From the NCBI GenBank assembly GCA_022428285.1, contig JAKMCX010000156.1, forward strand, positions 1 to 51,389: a stretch of 51,389 bases of DNA. Direction: 5' to 3'. The DNA comes from Flavobacteriales bacterium. Lineage in GTDB: Bacteria > Bacteroidota > Bacteroidia > Flavobacteriales_D > Sanyastnellaceae. Both the position numbers and the translations under genes were made by a program. How positions within the stretch are numbered: the stretch's first letter is position 1; every line of letters begins with the position of its first letter. Of the stretch, positions 1 through 9,207 are shown piece after piece. The notes under the pieces were generated by a model that did no database searches, was not told the DNA's origin, and worked only from the letters and a program-made list of their open reading frames with translations.

Positions 1-2613
1 GGTGTTACACCGAACGGCATTCAGCCACCATTGTTTGGGACTTTCCCGAACCTCCAATACGATTCGTGGGTGACCATCGGTTTGTCATCCGCACCTGAGT
101 CCTCCATTGGTGAAGCTTCAGTGACCACGGTTCAGGGATCGTCCAATCCATGGGCGGCCAACTTTGACCCAGGCTTTGGCGCTGCAGGTGGAGACATTGT
201 GATCAACGACGCTGTGGGAGGCAGCTGGTTTGCATTGAACGGCGATGCCAATGGCATTGCGGCCAACAGCGATGACCAGCAGGTCCTCATAGCACAGCTC
301 ACCACCAGTGGTGACGTGGAAGGCAACTTCTACGTGCAGGTGTTCGAAAACGGCATTGGATCCAACGCCCTGTTCTTCAACTTCAACATTGGCGACGCTT
401 GTGTGGCTCCCGACGACGACTGCCTGTTCCCCGAGGACTTTTACGGCGTGGACTATGTGGACTGCGACGGCAACTGCCTCAACGATTCAGACGAAGACGG
501 CGTGTGTGACGAGGACGAGATCGGAGGATGTACAGATGAGATGGCTTTGAACTATGACTCTGGAGCTACAGACGACGATGGCACTTGTGCTTATCCTGCA
601 GCCAGTGTTTTTGACATCATTGAGGCGAGTGCAGCGCACACTGTGCTCGAGAGTTTGATCATTGCAGCTGGACTGGATGAAACCCTGACCAACGATGGTG
701 CTTGGACGGTCTTCGCACCCACGGATGCAGCCGTCGACGCTTTGCCAGATGCGATTGTCGACTATGTATTGTCCAACCCAGCTGCGCTGACAGAGGTGTT
801 GACCTATCACGTTGCAGCTGATTCTGTGACGAGCGACATGCTCAGCGATGGCCTCGCGGTTGAAATGCTCAACGGCCAGACCGCCACAATCTCCATCACC
901 GCTGATGGAATCTTCATCAACGATGCAGAAATCATCATTGCGGACTTGATTGCTGAGAACGGCGTGGTCCACGTCATCGACGCGGTCATTGTTCCTGCAA
1001 TTTCTGGCTGCACAGAATTGGTCTCTTGCAACTACAATCCCTTGGCTGCCACGGACGATGGATCTTGTGAAACAGAGAGCTGTACCGGTTGTTTGAACGA
1101 AATGGCCTGCAACTTCGACAGTACAGCCACCATCAATGATGCTCCGAGTTGTTTGTTCCCAGCGGACCTTTACGGTGTCGACTATGTGGACTGCGCAGGA
1201 GACTGTATCAGCGACATCGATGAAGACGGCATTTGTGATGAAGCAGAAGTGGATGGTTGCATTTATGAAGACGCCTGCAACTATGACGCCACAGCCACAG
1301 AAGACGATGGCAGTTGCGACTACGAAAGCTGCGCGGGTTGTACCGACGACATGGCATGCAACTACGATGAGACCGCCACCATCAATGATGGCTGCCTCTT
1401 CCCAGTAGACCTCTATGGTTCACCATACGTGGATTGTGATGGTGTCTGTCTCAATGATTCAGACCAAGATGGCATCTGTAATGAAGATGAGATTGTAGGT
1501 TGCTTGGATCAAGGTGCTTGCAACTACGACCCGAACGCCACGGATTACGATGTGACATTGTGTGATTACAGCTGCTTGGGTTGCACCGATGAAACCGCTG
1601 CGAACTTCGACCCGTCAGCGACCATTGACGATGAGAGTTGCCAATACTGCGCCCTGGCCATTGATTCAGCAGTGACTGTTGTTGATTTGCTCTGCGCTGG
1701 AGATGCCAATGGTAGCATTTCAATTGAAGGGTCTACTGGAGGATTTGGATCGGTGGTCTATGCTTTGGAAGGCGACCCGTTCCAAAACAACCTCACCTTT
1801 GATCAGCTCGCTGGAGGTTCTTACAAAGTGATCGCCATGGACTCCTTGATGTGCACAGACACATTGACTGCATTTGTGAACGAGCCTTCACCCATTGTGC
1901 TGCTCGCCTTCGCCACTGACCCATTGTGTAACGGCGGAACGGACGGAGCCATTTTGGCAACTGCAGAAGGCGGCACCGGTGACATCACCTATGAGTTGGG
2001 TGGAGAAACCAGCGCCGATGGCAACTTTGAAGGCTTGGACGCCGGTCCATACACCGTTGTCGCAACCGACGCCAATGGCTGTGAGACCGACATCGCTGCA
2101 GAGGTGGCCGATCCAGAAGCGATCGTCATCACCGTGGACGAAGCTACCGATCCTGACGGAGCACCAAACGGAGAGATTTCAGTTTCTGTAGAAGGTGGAA
2201 CAGGCGATCTGACTTTCGCTTGGGATGGCCCCAATGGCCCTTATGATACAGAGGACATTGCCGGACTCGAAGACGGAACCTATGCGTTGACCGTCACAGA
2301 CGAAAACGGTTGTTCCGAAGTAGAGGTGGTCACCTTGACCACCATCGGATTGACAGAAGTCACAGGAGCGCTGACTGTTTCATTCATGCCGAACCCCACA
2401 AATGGTCAGCTGATCATGGAGTTGGGACAAGCTGTGAACGACGCCATCCTCGAAGTCTTTGATGGCGCTGGACGCCGTGTCTTCCGCCAAGAGGCGCTGA
2501 GCATCGGAAGCCGCATGCCTTTGGACTTTGGAAGCTTGGCCGATGGAGTTTACCAAGTACGCATTACTGTGGAAGAAGCGACCGCTACCCAGCGTGTTGT
2601 GGTACGCCACTGA
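1..2613 (+). CDS. Secreted T9SS-sorted multidomain protein (5'-truncated by window edge): GCTD-type Cys-rich repeats, fasciclin (FAS1)-like domain, SprB-like repeats, C-terminal sorting domain
   Basis: Frame is open to base 1 (GVTPNGIQPPLFGTFPNL...), so the ORF-track start at 31 is not the real start. FAS1-like segment 'VFDIIEASAAHTVLESLIIAAGLDETLTNDGAWTVFAPTDAAVDALP...NGVVHVIDAVIVP'; three SprB-like repeats '..GTYALTVTDENGCSE'; CTD 'MPNPTNGQLIMEL...GRRVFRQ...LADGVYQVRI'. Confidence 0.85.
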   Translation, partial: GVTPNGIQPPLFGTFPNLQYDSWVTIGLSSAPESSIGEASVTTVQGSSNPWAANFDPGFGAAGGDIVINDAVGGSWFALNGDANGIAANSDDQQVLIAQLTTSGDVEGNFYVQVFENGIGSNALFFNFNIGDACVAPDDDCLFPEDFYGVDYVDCDGNCLNDSDEDGVCDEDEIGGCTDEMALNYDSGATDDDGTCAYPAASVFDIIEASAAHTVLESLIIAAGLDETLTNDGAWTVFAPTDAAVDALPDAIVDYVLSNPAALTEVLTYHVAADSVTSDMLSDGLAVEMLNGQTATISITADGIFINDAEIIIADLIAENGVVHVIDAVIVPAISGCTELVSCNYNPLAATDDGSCETESCTGCLNEMACNFDSTATINDAPSCLFPADLYGVDYVDCAGDCISDIDEDGICDEAEVDGCIYEDACNYDATATEDDGSCDYESCAGCTDDMACNYDETATINDGCLFPVDLYGSPYVDCDGVCLNDSDQDGICNEDEIVGCLDQGACNYDPNATDYDVTLCDYSCLGCTDETAANFDPSATIDDESCQYCALAIDSAVTVVDLLCAGDANGSISIEGSTGGFGSVVYALEGDPFQNNLTFDQLAGGSYKVIAMDSLMCTDTLTAFVNEPSPIVLLAFATDPLCNGGTDGAILATAEGGTGDITYELGGETSADGNFEGLDAGPYTVVATDANGCETDIAAEVADPEAIVITVDEATDPDGAPNGEISVSVEGGTGDLTFAWDGPNGPYDTEDIAGLEDGTYALTVTDENGCSEVEVVTLTTIGLTEVTGALTVSFMPNPTNGQLIMELGQAVNDAILEVFDGAGRRVFRQEALSIGSRMPLDFGSLADGVYQVRITVEEATATQRVVVRH

Positions 2614-2636
2614 CCTCCGAACCTGCAAGTGATTGT

Positions 2637-2664
2637 AAAACGCCGGCCTTTGGGCCGGCGTTTT
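2637..2664. terminator. Intrinsic (possibly bidirectional) terminator hairpin AAAACGCCGGCC-TTTG-GGCCGGCGTTTT
   Basis: Perfect 12-bp inverted repeat with 4-nt loop, A-tract on one side and T-tract on the other, 23 bp after the stop codon at 2613. Confidence 0.85.
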
Positions 2665-2748
2665 CATTTTAATAACCCGCAAAGAATGCGGAAATTGGAC
2701 ATGATGAGTATCCCATCCATTCTACCCGGCACCTTCACGAAACTGAAC

Positions 2749-5319
2749 ATGAGCCGCGCCCTCGTTCTTCCCTTTTTTCTCCTCTTTATACAAGGAGCCC
2801 AAGCTCAATCTTGCGCTCCGCAGGATACCGTGGGCATTCAGCTGTTTTTGGGAGCGGATACGGTTTCTCTGCAGCTTCAAGTCGACACTTCCGCCACCAT
2901 GGGGTTTGATGTCGGGGTGGACAGCCTTTGCGGGCCCGACAGCATTTCGCCTTGGGCTTGTTTGTCTCTGGACACGACTTACACCGTGGCTTCCATTCCG
3001 CCCAACGGCGAGGCCACCTTGGAGTTTGACATTTTGGTTCAAGCCGACACTTCGGCGCCCGTGGTCATGTTCGACTTAGGGGAGTGGCCGCTGTTGTCGG
3101 CATCGGCATGGTGGACAGCAGGTGGGGACACAACGGAGGTGGACCTCTTGATGGAGTCTACGTTCACCCTTGCCGCTGATTCAGCGGTCACCATTGTGCA
3201 CTGCACGTGGACGCCGAATTGCGCGGTTTTTGGCTGCATGGACACAGAGGCCTGCAATTATGATGAATCAGCTACCGAAGACGACGGTTCATGTGAGTAT
3301 CCCTTTTTCTGTTTTGACTGTGATGGCGGATGCCTTTGCGATGAAGACGAAGACGGGGTCTGCGACCCCTTCGAGTTTCCCGGCTGCACCGATCCAGAGG
3401 CCTGCAATTTTGCGCCGGTTTACACAGAAGAAGATGGCAGCTGCTTTTATGCGCAACCAGGGTTTGACTGTGCGGGATTCTGTCTGCCTATGGTCAACGA
3501 TGAATGCGGGTTTGCCGATCCCATCGCCTGTGGCCAAATCGTTTCGGCCTCTACGGTATGTGCGGACACGACCGAGAGCGATTTCTGTGACCAGTACAAC
3601 ATTGGTCAGTACTACCACGGTGGGCTGTGGTACACCATCATGGGCACGGGAGACACCCTCAGGGCAACGATGTGCTTCGAGGATACCGAATACGACACCT
3701 ATTTGAGCGTCTATGATGGCGACTGTGGCAACCTCGATTGCATCGCGGGCAACGACGACCAAGACGAAACGAATTTCTTCGCGGAGCCTTGCTTCGAGAA
3801 TTTCTTGTCCTCTTCGGTGAATTGGGAAAGCGAAGAAGGAGTGGAGTACTTCCTGCATGTGAGCGGATCCAATGCGGTGACGCCTGCGGTGGGCGGTTTT
3901 GATTTCGTGCTTGTTTGCGACGGGGTCGAAGTAGGAGCGTGTTTGGATTCTCTCGCCTGCAACTTCAATCCTTTTGGCACCTTCGAAGATGGATCGTGCG
4001 ACTATACAACTTGCGCAGGTTGCGGACTCCCTGCCTCGTGCAACTTTGACAGCACAGCCGTGATCAACGATTTGACGCTGTGTGATTTCAGTTGTTACGG
4101 TTGCACCGACATCACGGCGTGCAATTTCAACCCTGATGCTACGATTGAAAGTGGCCTGTGTGAGTACACATCTTGCGCGGGTTGTTTGGATCCCGAAGCA
4201 TGCAACTTCGACGTCAACGCTACGATTGACGGAGAGAATTGCGAATTCACATCCTGCGTGGGGTGCACGGATCCAAGCGCATCCAACTACAATCCCGGCG
4301 CCACTGAGGAAGATGGAAGCTGCACCTATTGCGATTTGGTGTTGTCACCACCAGAGGTCACCAATGAGTCTTGTTTTCAAACCGGTGATGGGGCCGCCAT
4401 TGTGGCCGTGGATTCGGCTTTGACCGATTCAGTCTTATTTGGGCTGACGGCCCCAGGATTCGCAGAATCGGGTCTTTGGACCGGGGGGACCTTTGCGAAC
4501 CTGCCTCCAGGCGATTATTTGCTCGAGGTATTTGATGGCGATTCTTCTTGCAGTGCAGTGGAGGTCTTCACCATTGATGCGGCTCCGGACCCCGCCTTGT
4601 TCTTGGTGGCATCTTCACCGGCATGCGCCGAAGGAAATGATGGGAGTGTCTCGGCATTTGTGGCCGGGAACGTCATGGCGACGTCGTATCAATTGAATGG
4701 AGATCCGGCCAGCATCGATGGCAATTTCCTCGGCTTGTTCGCGGGCGAATATTTCGTGGACGTGACCGTACTGACCACAGGCGGATTTACTTGTACCGAT
4801 ACCGCCAGCATTGTTGTGGTCGATCCCGAAGGCATGGTCGTGACCATCGATGAAATCGGCGGAGCCAATCCAGGAGAAGAAAACGGGGAGGTTTCCGTCA
4901 CCGTGACCGGTGGGGTGGAGCCCTACACCTTTGAATGGACAGGCCCAACTGGATCTACTGGTGCAGAAGATCCCGACGATCTCGGATCAGGGGATTGGAC
5001 CTTGGAAGTGACCGGTGATGACGGCTGTTCTACCACGGTGGTGGTGTCTGTACCTGTGGGCATCAAAGAGTGGAGAAGCCCGCGGTTTGCCGTGGTGCCC
5101 AACCCCACCCGAGACGCCTACAAGGTGCAGTTTGCGCGGCCATTCCAAGGCGTCCTTGAATTGACCGATGTCGCGGGCCGTCGATTGGACCTCCAGATTG
5201 TGGAGTCCAGCATCGTGCACGGCACGCTGTCGGGAAGACCAGCGGGTGTCTACCTGCTGAGGGCCATGGACCAGCAGGGCAGTGGCGCTGTAATCCGCTT
5301 GGTCAAGCAGGGCGAATAA
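2749..5319 (+). CDS. Secreted T9SS-sorted adhesin-like protein, paralogous in architecture to the preceding gene (GCTD repeats, PPC/CUB-like module, SprB-like repeats, CTD)
   Basis: ORF 2629-5319; ATG at 2749 begins a good signal peptide (MSRALVLPFFLLFIQGAQAQS). About 7 GCTD/CLD-type units; C-terminus 'VVPNPTRDAYKVQF...GRRLDLQ...RPAGVYLLRAM'. Confidence 0.85.
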   Translation: MSRALVLPFFLLFIQGAQAQSCAPQDTVGIQLFLGADTVSLQLQVDTSATMGFDVGVDSLCGPDSISPWACLSLDTTYTVASIPPNGEATLEFDILVQADTSAPVVMFDLGEWPLLSASAWWTAGGDTTEVDLLMESTFTLAADSAVTIVHCTWTPNCAVFGCMDTEACNYDESATEDDGSCEYPFFCFDCDGGCLCDEDEDGVCDPFEFPGCTDPEACNFAPVYTEEDGSCFYAQPGFDCAGFCLPMVNDECGFADPIACGQIVSASTVCADTTESDFCDQYNIGQYYHGGLWYTIMGTGDTLRATMCFEDTEYDTYLSVYDGDCGNLDCIAGNDDQDETNFFAEPCFENFLSSSVNWESEEGVEYFLHVSGSNAVTPAVGGFDFVLVCDGVEVGACLDSLACNFNPFGTFEDGSCDYTTCAGCGLPASCNFDSTAVINDLTLCDFSCYGCTDITACNFNPDATIESGLCEYTSCAGCLDPEACNFDVNATIDGENCEFTSCVGCTDPSASNYNPGATEEDGSCTYCDLVLSPPEVTNESCFQTGDGAAIVAVDSALTDSVLFGLTAPGFAESGLWTGGTFANLPPGDYLLEVFDGDSSCSAVEVFTIDAAPDPALFLVASSPACAEGNDGSVSAFVAGNVMATSYQLNGDPASIDGNFLGLFAGEYFVDVTVLTTGGFTCTDTASIVVVDPEGMVVTIDEIGGANPGEENGEVSVTVTGGVEPYTFEWTGPTGSTGAEDPDDLGSGDWTLEVTGDDGCSTTVVVSVPVGIKEWRSPRFAVVPNPTRDAYKVQFARPFQGVLELTDVAGRRLDLQIVESSIVHGTLSGRPAGVYLLRAMDQQGSGAVIRLVKQGE

Positions 5320-5328
5320 AGCAGGGCC

Positions 5329-6675
5329 TCAGAGATCGGATGCCTTGTATTCCCGTTCCCAAATGACCGCCCCTTGGGCGTCATGGGTGCGGATGGTCAT
5401 AATGCGTTCCTTTCGCAAACCGGTCACTTCGAGGGTTCCGAAGTTGCGCGTTCCGACCATGGTCCCTGGCACACGCCGTGTGTTGGGTTCCTCGCTGTGA
5501 TCATAAGTGCCGCTGGTCAAAGCGCTGCACGTAAAGTCGATGACCTTTTTGCCATTCGGCCCCTCCAATTCGGTAAGCTCTGAATTGTGACGGTCACCCG
5601 AGAGGAAAACGACACCGCGGATGTCTTCTTGAGCAATGCGGTCCAAAATGCCATCCCGCTCCTCGGGATACAATGCCATGTTTTCGTAGCCTGCGAAATC
5701 CGACAGGAACTGGCCGCCAACTGCGATGACTTTGAACGGGGCGCGGCTGTATTGCAGGGCTTGGATGAGCCAGTCCACCTGCTCTGGGCCCAACACTTGT
5801 GAGGGCTGGGTCACATTGTCATGGTTGACGCGAAAAGAGCGGTTGTCGAGCAAGAAAAAGTCGACGTCGTGGTACTTAAAGGTGGTCGTGATCCCTTGGT
5901 GCTGCATGTCAGGAAGTCCCTGTGAAGGGTTGGCCCAGAATTCACCAAACGTTTGGGCTGCCCAGTCTTTGTGGACCCAGCTTCCATCGGAATTGTCCGG
6001 ACCGTAATCGTGGTCGTCCCACATGGCATAATGGGGGCAAGTGCCGAGCAACTTTTGCAGTTCAGGCAAGCGCCGCAGATGGCTGTACCGGTGCTGCATT
6101 CCCGAGCGTGAGTAAAAGTCCACCTCTCGGAAATAGACGTTGTCACCCAGCCAAAGCATCAGATCGGGATCAAGCGCAGCAATGCCATCAAAAATTTCAT
6201 ATCCTCCACCATATGGGCGGCCGGGGCGGTCAAATTCCGGCTCATTGATGAATGCACAAGACCCTAAGGCCACAGTGAATGGAGGCGGATCAAACCGGTA
6301 TTGCCACAAGGGCTGGGTGGTGAAGCGCTGAAGCAAGGTGTCAATTCCTTGGACCACGCGCTCGCCATCCACCAGCACTTGAAAGCGATAATCGGTTCCC
6401 GGCTGCAGGTCGCCAAGGTCAAACGTGGCGGTGTTGGCCTGGGCCTTCGAAACCACCTGTTCGGCCGCCAACGTGACTTCAGTGGGTGCATTTCCCATGG
6501 AGTCCGCCCAGCAGACGATGGTCGCAGTCGCTGGGGCTTGGGTCTGAATCCAGATCCTCGCGTCCCGCAATCCCACATGTCCGACCATGGGCTGACACGT
6601 CAATTGGGCAGCACAAGGCGCCGTCAAGGACAACAGAAAAAAGGAGAGGAGCAACTGAGGGGCGATACACTTCAT
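5329..6675 (-). CDS. PhoD-like alkaline phosphatase / metallophosphatase, secreted
   Basis: Signal peptide MKCIAPQLLLSFFLLSLTAPCAAQ; PhoD-type motifs 'LGDNVYFRE', 'AMWDDHDYGPDNSD', 'FLSGDRHNSELTEL'. Confidence 0.85.
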   Translation of the reverse strand: MKCIAPQLLLSFFLLSLTAPCAAQLTCQPMVGHVGLRDARIWIQTQAPATATIVCWADSMGNAPTEVTLAAEQVVSKAQANTATFDLGDLQPGTDYRFQVLVDGERVVQGIDTLLQRFTTQPLWQYRFDPPPFTVALGSCAFINEPEFDRPGRPYGGGYEIFDGIAALDPDLMLWLGDNVYFREVDFYSRSGMQHRYSHLRRLPELQKLLGTCPHYAMWDDHDYGPDNSDGSWVHKDWAAQTFGEFWANPSQGLPDMQHQGITTTFKYHDVDFFLLDNRSFRVNHDNVTQPSQVLGPEQVDWLIQALQYSRAPFKVIAVGGQFLSDFAGYENMALYPEERDGILDRIAQEDIRGVVFLSGDRHNSELTELEGPNGKKVIDFTCSALTSGTYDHSEEPNTRRVPGTMVGTRNFGTLEVTGLRKERIMTIRTHDAQGAVIWEREYKASDL

Positions 6676-6756
6676 GAGAAAGGGTTGGCCCCGAAGTTCG
6701 GAACCAACCCTCAAATGCGTAGAGCAGGAAAATAAAACAGCAGATTGATAGAAGAA

Positions 6757-6975
6757 TCAGTCGATGGTGTAATCCACGCCCTCAATGGCGGGGCCTACTT
6801 TCACCATGTATTGGATGCCGGCCATCTCCACACGGATCATTTTGTAGACTTCTTTGCTCGTGGGCAATCGAAGGTTAAATGTCAAGCCATCGAATCCGTC
6901 GGGATAACGGGACTTGATCAGGGAGCGGATGGGTTGGTCGAGCTTCTCATAGCTCACAATGCGTCGGTTGGACAT
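6757..6975 (-). CDS. Small hypothetical protein (72 aa)
   Basis: MSNRRIVSYEKLDQPIRSLIKSRYPDGFDGLTFNLRLPTSKEVYKMIRVEMAGIQYMVKVGPAIEGVDYTID; internal ATG at 6975 chosen because the N-terminal part of the longer ORF looks non-coding. Confidence 0.6.
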   Translation of the reverse strand: MSNRRIVSYEKLDQPIRSLIKSRYPDGFDGLTFNLRLPTSKEVYKMIRVEMAGIQYMVKVGPAIEGVDYTID

Positions 6976-7105
6976 AGGGCAACAGTTTGGAATCGACTTC
7001 GGATACTGTCTCGGATTCCAAAAGGTTTCATCCCACCTCAATTGTCCCCATTCCTGAAGGATGCACTTCTGGGCAGTCGTATATTCACTTTGCAAACCAA
7101 AGGCC

Positions 7106-8494
7106 ATGCGCGACCTGATTGACCAAATCCGCAAAAACACCCCAGCAGGCTTTGATTTCGAGTGGCTCGGGAAGTTCGTCAGGAACATTGATTGCACTTC
7201 CTTGGACCTGACGGGATTGGTCCCGGAATTCGATGCGAATTCGGGGAATTATGCGCGGAATATTTTGCTGATGGAGCCTTTTGAGGTGGTCATTTTGCAC
7301 TGGCCTCCTGGCGTGGAGAGTGCCATCCATCACCACGAAGGCTTTTGGGGATATGTGCTGTGTGTCGAAGGGGAAGTAGAAAATGTGGAGTACACCTTCG
7401 ATGCGGAAACGCAAGAATTGAGAGAACGCAGCGCCCTGTGCGTCAAGGCCGGCGGCGTCTTGCCAGAGCCAGATGGCACCATTCACAAAATTGTGAACCC
7501 CAGTTCAGACCAGCCTTTGGTTACCGTGCATTTTTATGCGCCAGCCCTGGAGGACCTGGACGGTATGGTGCTCTACGATGCCGAACGCTGTTGGCGTGGA
7601 GAGTTGAATGAGAAAGCCACGACAGCTTCCTTCAATCAAGACGAGCAAGGGTTTCGAAGTTTGCAAAAGGACGCGTTTTCATTTGTCCCCCTCAATGCGA
7701 CGCCAGGCAATGAGACCCACAGGCTGTACCCCCTGATCCCCAAGCCATCCAATGGGGAGATTTTGGATTCCATTTCCCGGTATTATGCCGAGCAGGCCGC
7801 GAGCTACGACGACCTCGATGGTGCCAGCATGAAGCGCAGCCGTTACACCGCAAGGATCGACGAAATCTTGGCGGCAGACCTGAAAGAGATTCAGCCAGAG
7901 CGTGTCTTGCACATTGCTTGTGGAACTGGACGCCGCGCGTTGGGGATTCGAGATGCTTCACAGGTAAATTACACCGTGGAAGGGGTCGACATCAGTGCAT
8001 CTATGGTCGAGCAAGCCCGTCAGCGGGGTGTTCAAGCCCGCATTGGTGTGTGGAATGAATGTGGGGCAGACAGGGGTGCCTACGATGCTGTGACTTTCCT
8101 CTATGCGTTTGGACACATTCCATCAGAAAAGGAGCGCAGAGAGAGTTTGGACAAGGTGTTTTCGGCCTTGAAACCAGGAGGGCGTTTTTATTTCGATGTG
8201 TTCAACTTGGACAATGCCAACGAGTGGGGGCCCGAAGCCCTCCGAACTTTTAAGGAACTGAAGCTGAGTGAGGAAGGGTATGAGCAGGGTGACTTGTTCT
8301 ACAAACGTCACAACGGCACTTCGGTGTCATTTCTGCATTATTTCACCCAAGATGGGATCACAGATATGGTCGAAGCCTGCGGATTTGATATTTCGGGAAT
8401 TCACCGGATTGGGTATGTAGAAAAGTGTGGGAAGTCACTGGCCCTCGGAGAAGAGGGAGGCAACTTCTTGATCATCGCAGAAAAACCCCATTGA
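7106..8494 (+). CDS. Fusion: cysteine dioxygenase-like thiol dioxygenase (cupin) + class I SAM-dependent methyltransferase
   Basis: N-terminal 'YARNIL...LHWPPGVESAIHHHEGFWGYVLCVEGEVENVEYTF...GTIHKIVNPSSDQPLVTVHFYAP' (CDO cupin motifs); C-terminal 'ERVLHIACGTGRRALG...VEGVDISASMVEQAR...LKPGGRFYFDVFN' (Rossmann MTase motifs); one continuous ORF. Confidence 0.85.
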   Translation: MRDLIDQIRKNTPAGFDFEWLGKFVRNIDCTSLDLTGLVPEFDANSGNYARNILLMEPFEVVILHWPPGVESAIHHHEGFWGYVLCVEGEVENVEYTFDAETQELRERSALCVKAGGVLPEPDGTIHKIVNPSSDQPLVTVHFYAPALEDLDGMVLYDAERCWRGELNEKATTASFNQDEQGFRSLQKDAFSFVPLNATPGNETHRLYPLIPKPSNGEILDSISRYYAEQAASYDDLDGASMKRSRYTARIDEILAADLKEIQPERVLHIACGTGRRALGIRDASQVNYTVEGVDISASMVEQARQRGVQARIGVWNECGADRGAYDAVTFLYAFGHIPSEKERRESLDKVFSALKPGGRFYFDVFNLDNANEWGPEALRTFKELKLSEEGYEQGDLFYKRHNGTSVSFLHYFTQDGITDMVEACGFDISGIHRIGYVEKCGKSLALGEEGGNFLIIAEKPH

Positions 8495-8528
8495 CAAAAC
8501 AACCTTGGCCCAAAGCAGTTGGATTGAC

Positions 8529-9170
8529 ATGACGGATTTCGAGGACAGAAAAGCATACGACAAAGGCAGCCTGCAGGATTTGGAGCAATCCGATGTCATC
8601 GGGCTTTTAACGGAGTGGCTTCAACAGGCCAAGGCTTCTGATCCCACAGATTACAATGCCATGACGTTGTCGACTGTGGGCCATGACGGCCACCCCAACG
8701 CCCGCATCGTGTTGCTGCGTTCACTTGAGGAAAATGAGAAGGGCTGGTCTGTGGCCTTTTACACCAACTACAGGAGCACAAAAGGACAAGAGTTGACGGC
8801 CCATCCTCATGCCGCTGCCACGTTTTTTTGGAGTGCGCTTGAGCGGCAGCTTCGAATCAGGGGCAGGGTGGTCCAGATGACGCCCGCCGAATCAGACCGC
8901 TATTTCGCGTCCCGACCTCGGGAAAGTCAAATTGGAGCATGGGCATCGTCCCAAAGCGAGAAGGTGGAGAGCCGCGCAGCCCTGCAAACTTTGTGGGATG
9001 AGCAGAACAAGGCGCACAAAGAAGATGTGCCGCGCCCGCCCCACTGGGGAGGTTTTCTGCTGCACATCGAGCAGATCGAATTTTGGCAAGGCCGTCCCGG
9101 AAGGATGCACGATCGGATCAGCGCCCAGCTTCTTGGCCAAGGGTGGCAAATCAGCCGGTTACAACCCTGA
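8529..9170 (+). CDS. pdxH: Pyridoxamine 5'-phosphate oxidase
   Basis: PdxH motifs 'AMTLSTVGHDGHPNARIVLLRSL', 'FYTNYRSTKGQEL', 'ASRPRESQIGAWASSQSE', 'PPHWGGFLLHIEQIEFWQGRPGRMHDR'. Confidence 0.93.
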   Translation: MTDFEDRKAYDKGSLQDLEQSDVIGLLTEWLQQAKASDPTDYNAMTLSTVGHDGHPNARIVLLRSLEENEKGWSVAFYTNYRSTKGQELTAHPHAAATFFWSALERQLRIRGRVVQMTPAESDRYFASRPRESQIGAWASSQSEKVESRAALQTLWDEQNKAHKEDVPRPPHWGGFLLHIEQIEFWQGRPGRMHDRISAQLLGQGWQISRLQP

Positions 9171-9207
9171 ACAGTTCTTGATTGCTGTGTTGCTGTAAAG
9201 GCCGCAA

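Noticed and set aside
1-11. GGTGTTACACC palindrome resembling the candidate operator arms
   Set aside because: Spacer is 1 bp rather than 7 and it lies inside coding sequence; likely chance.
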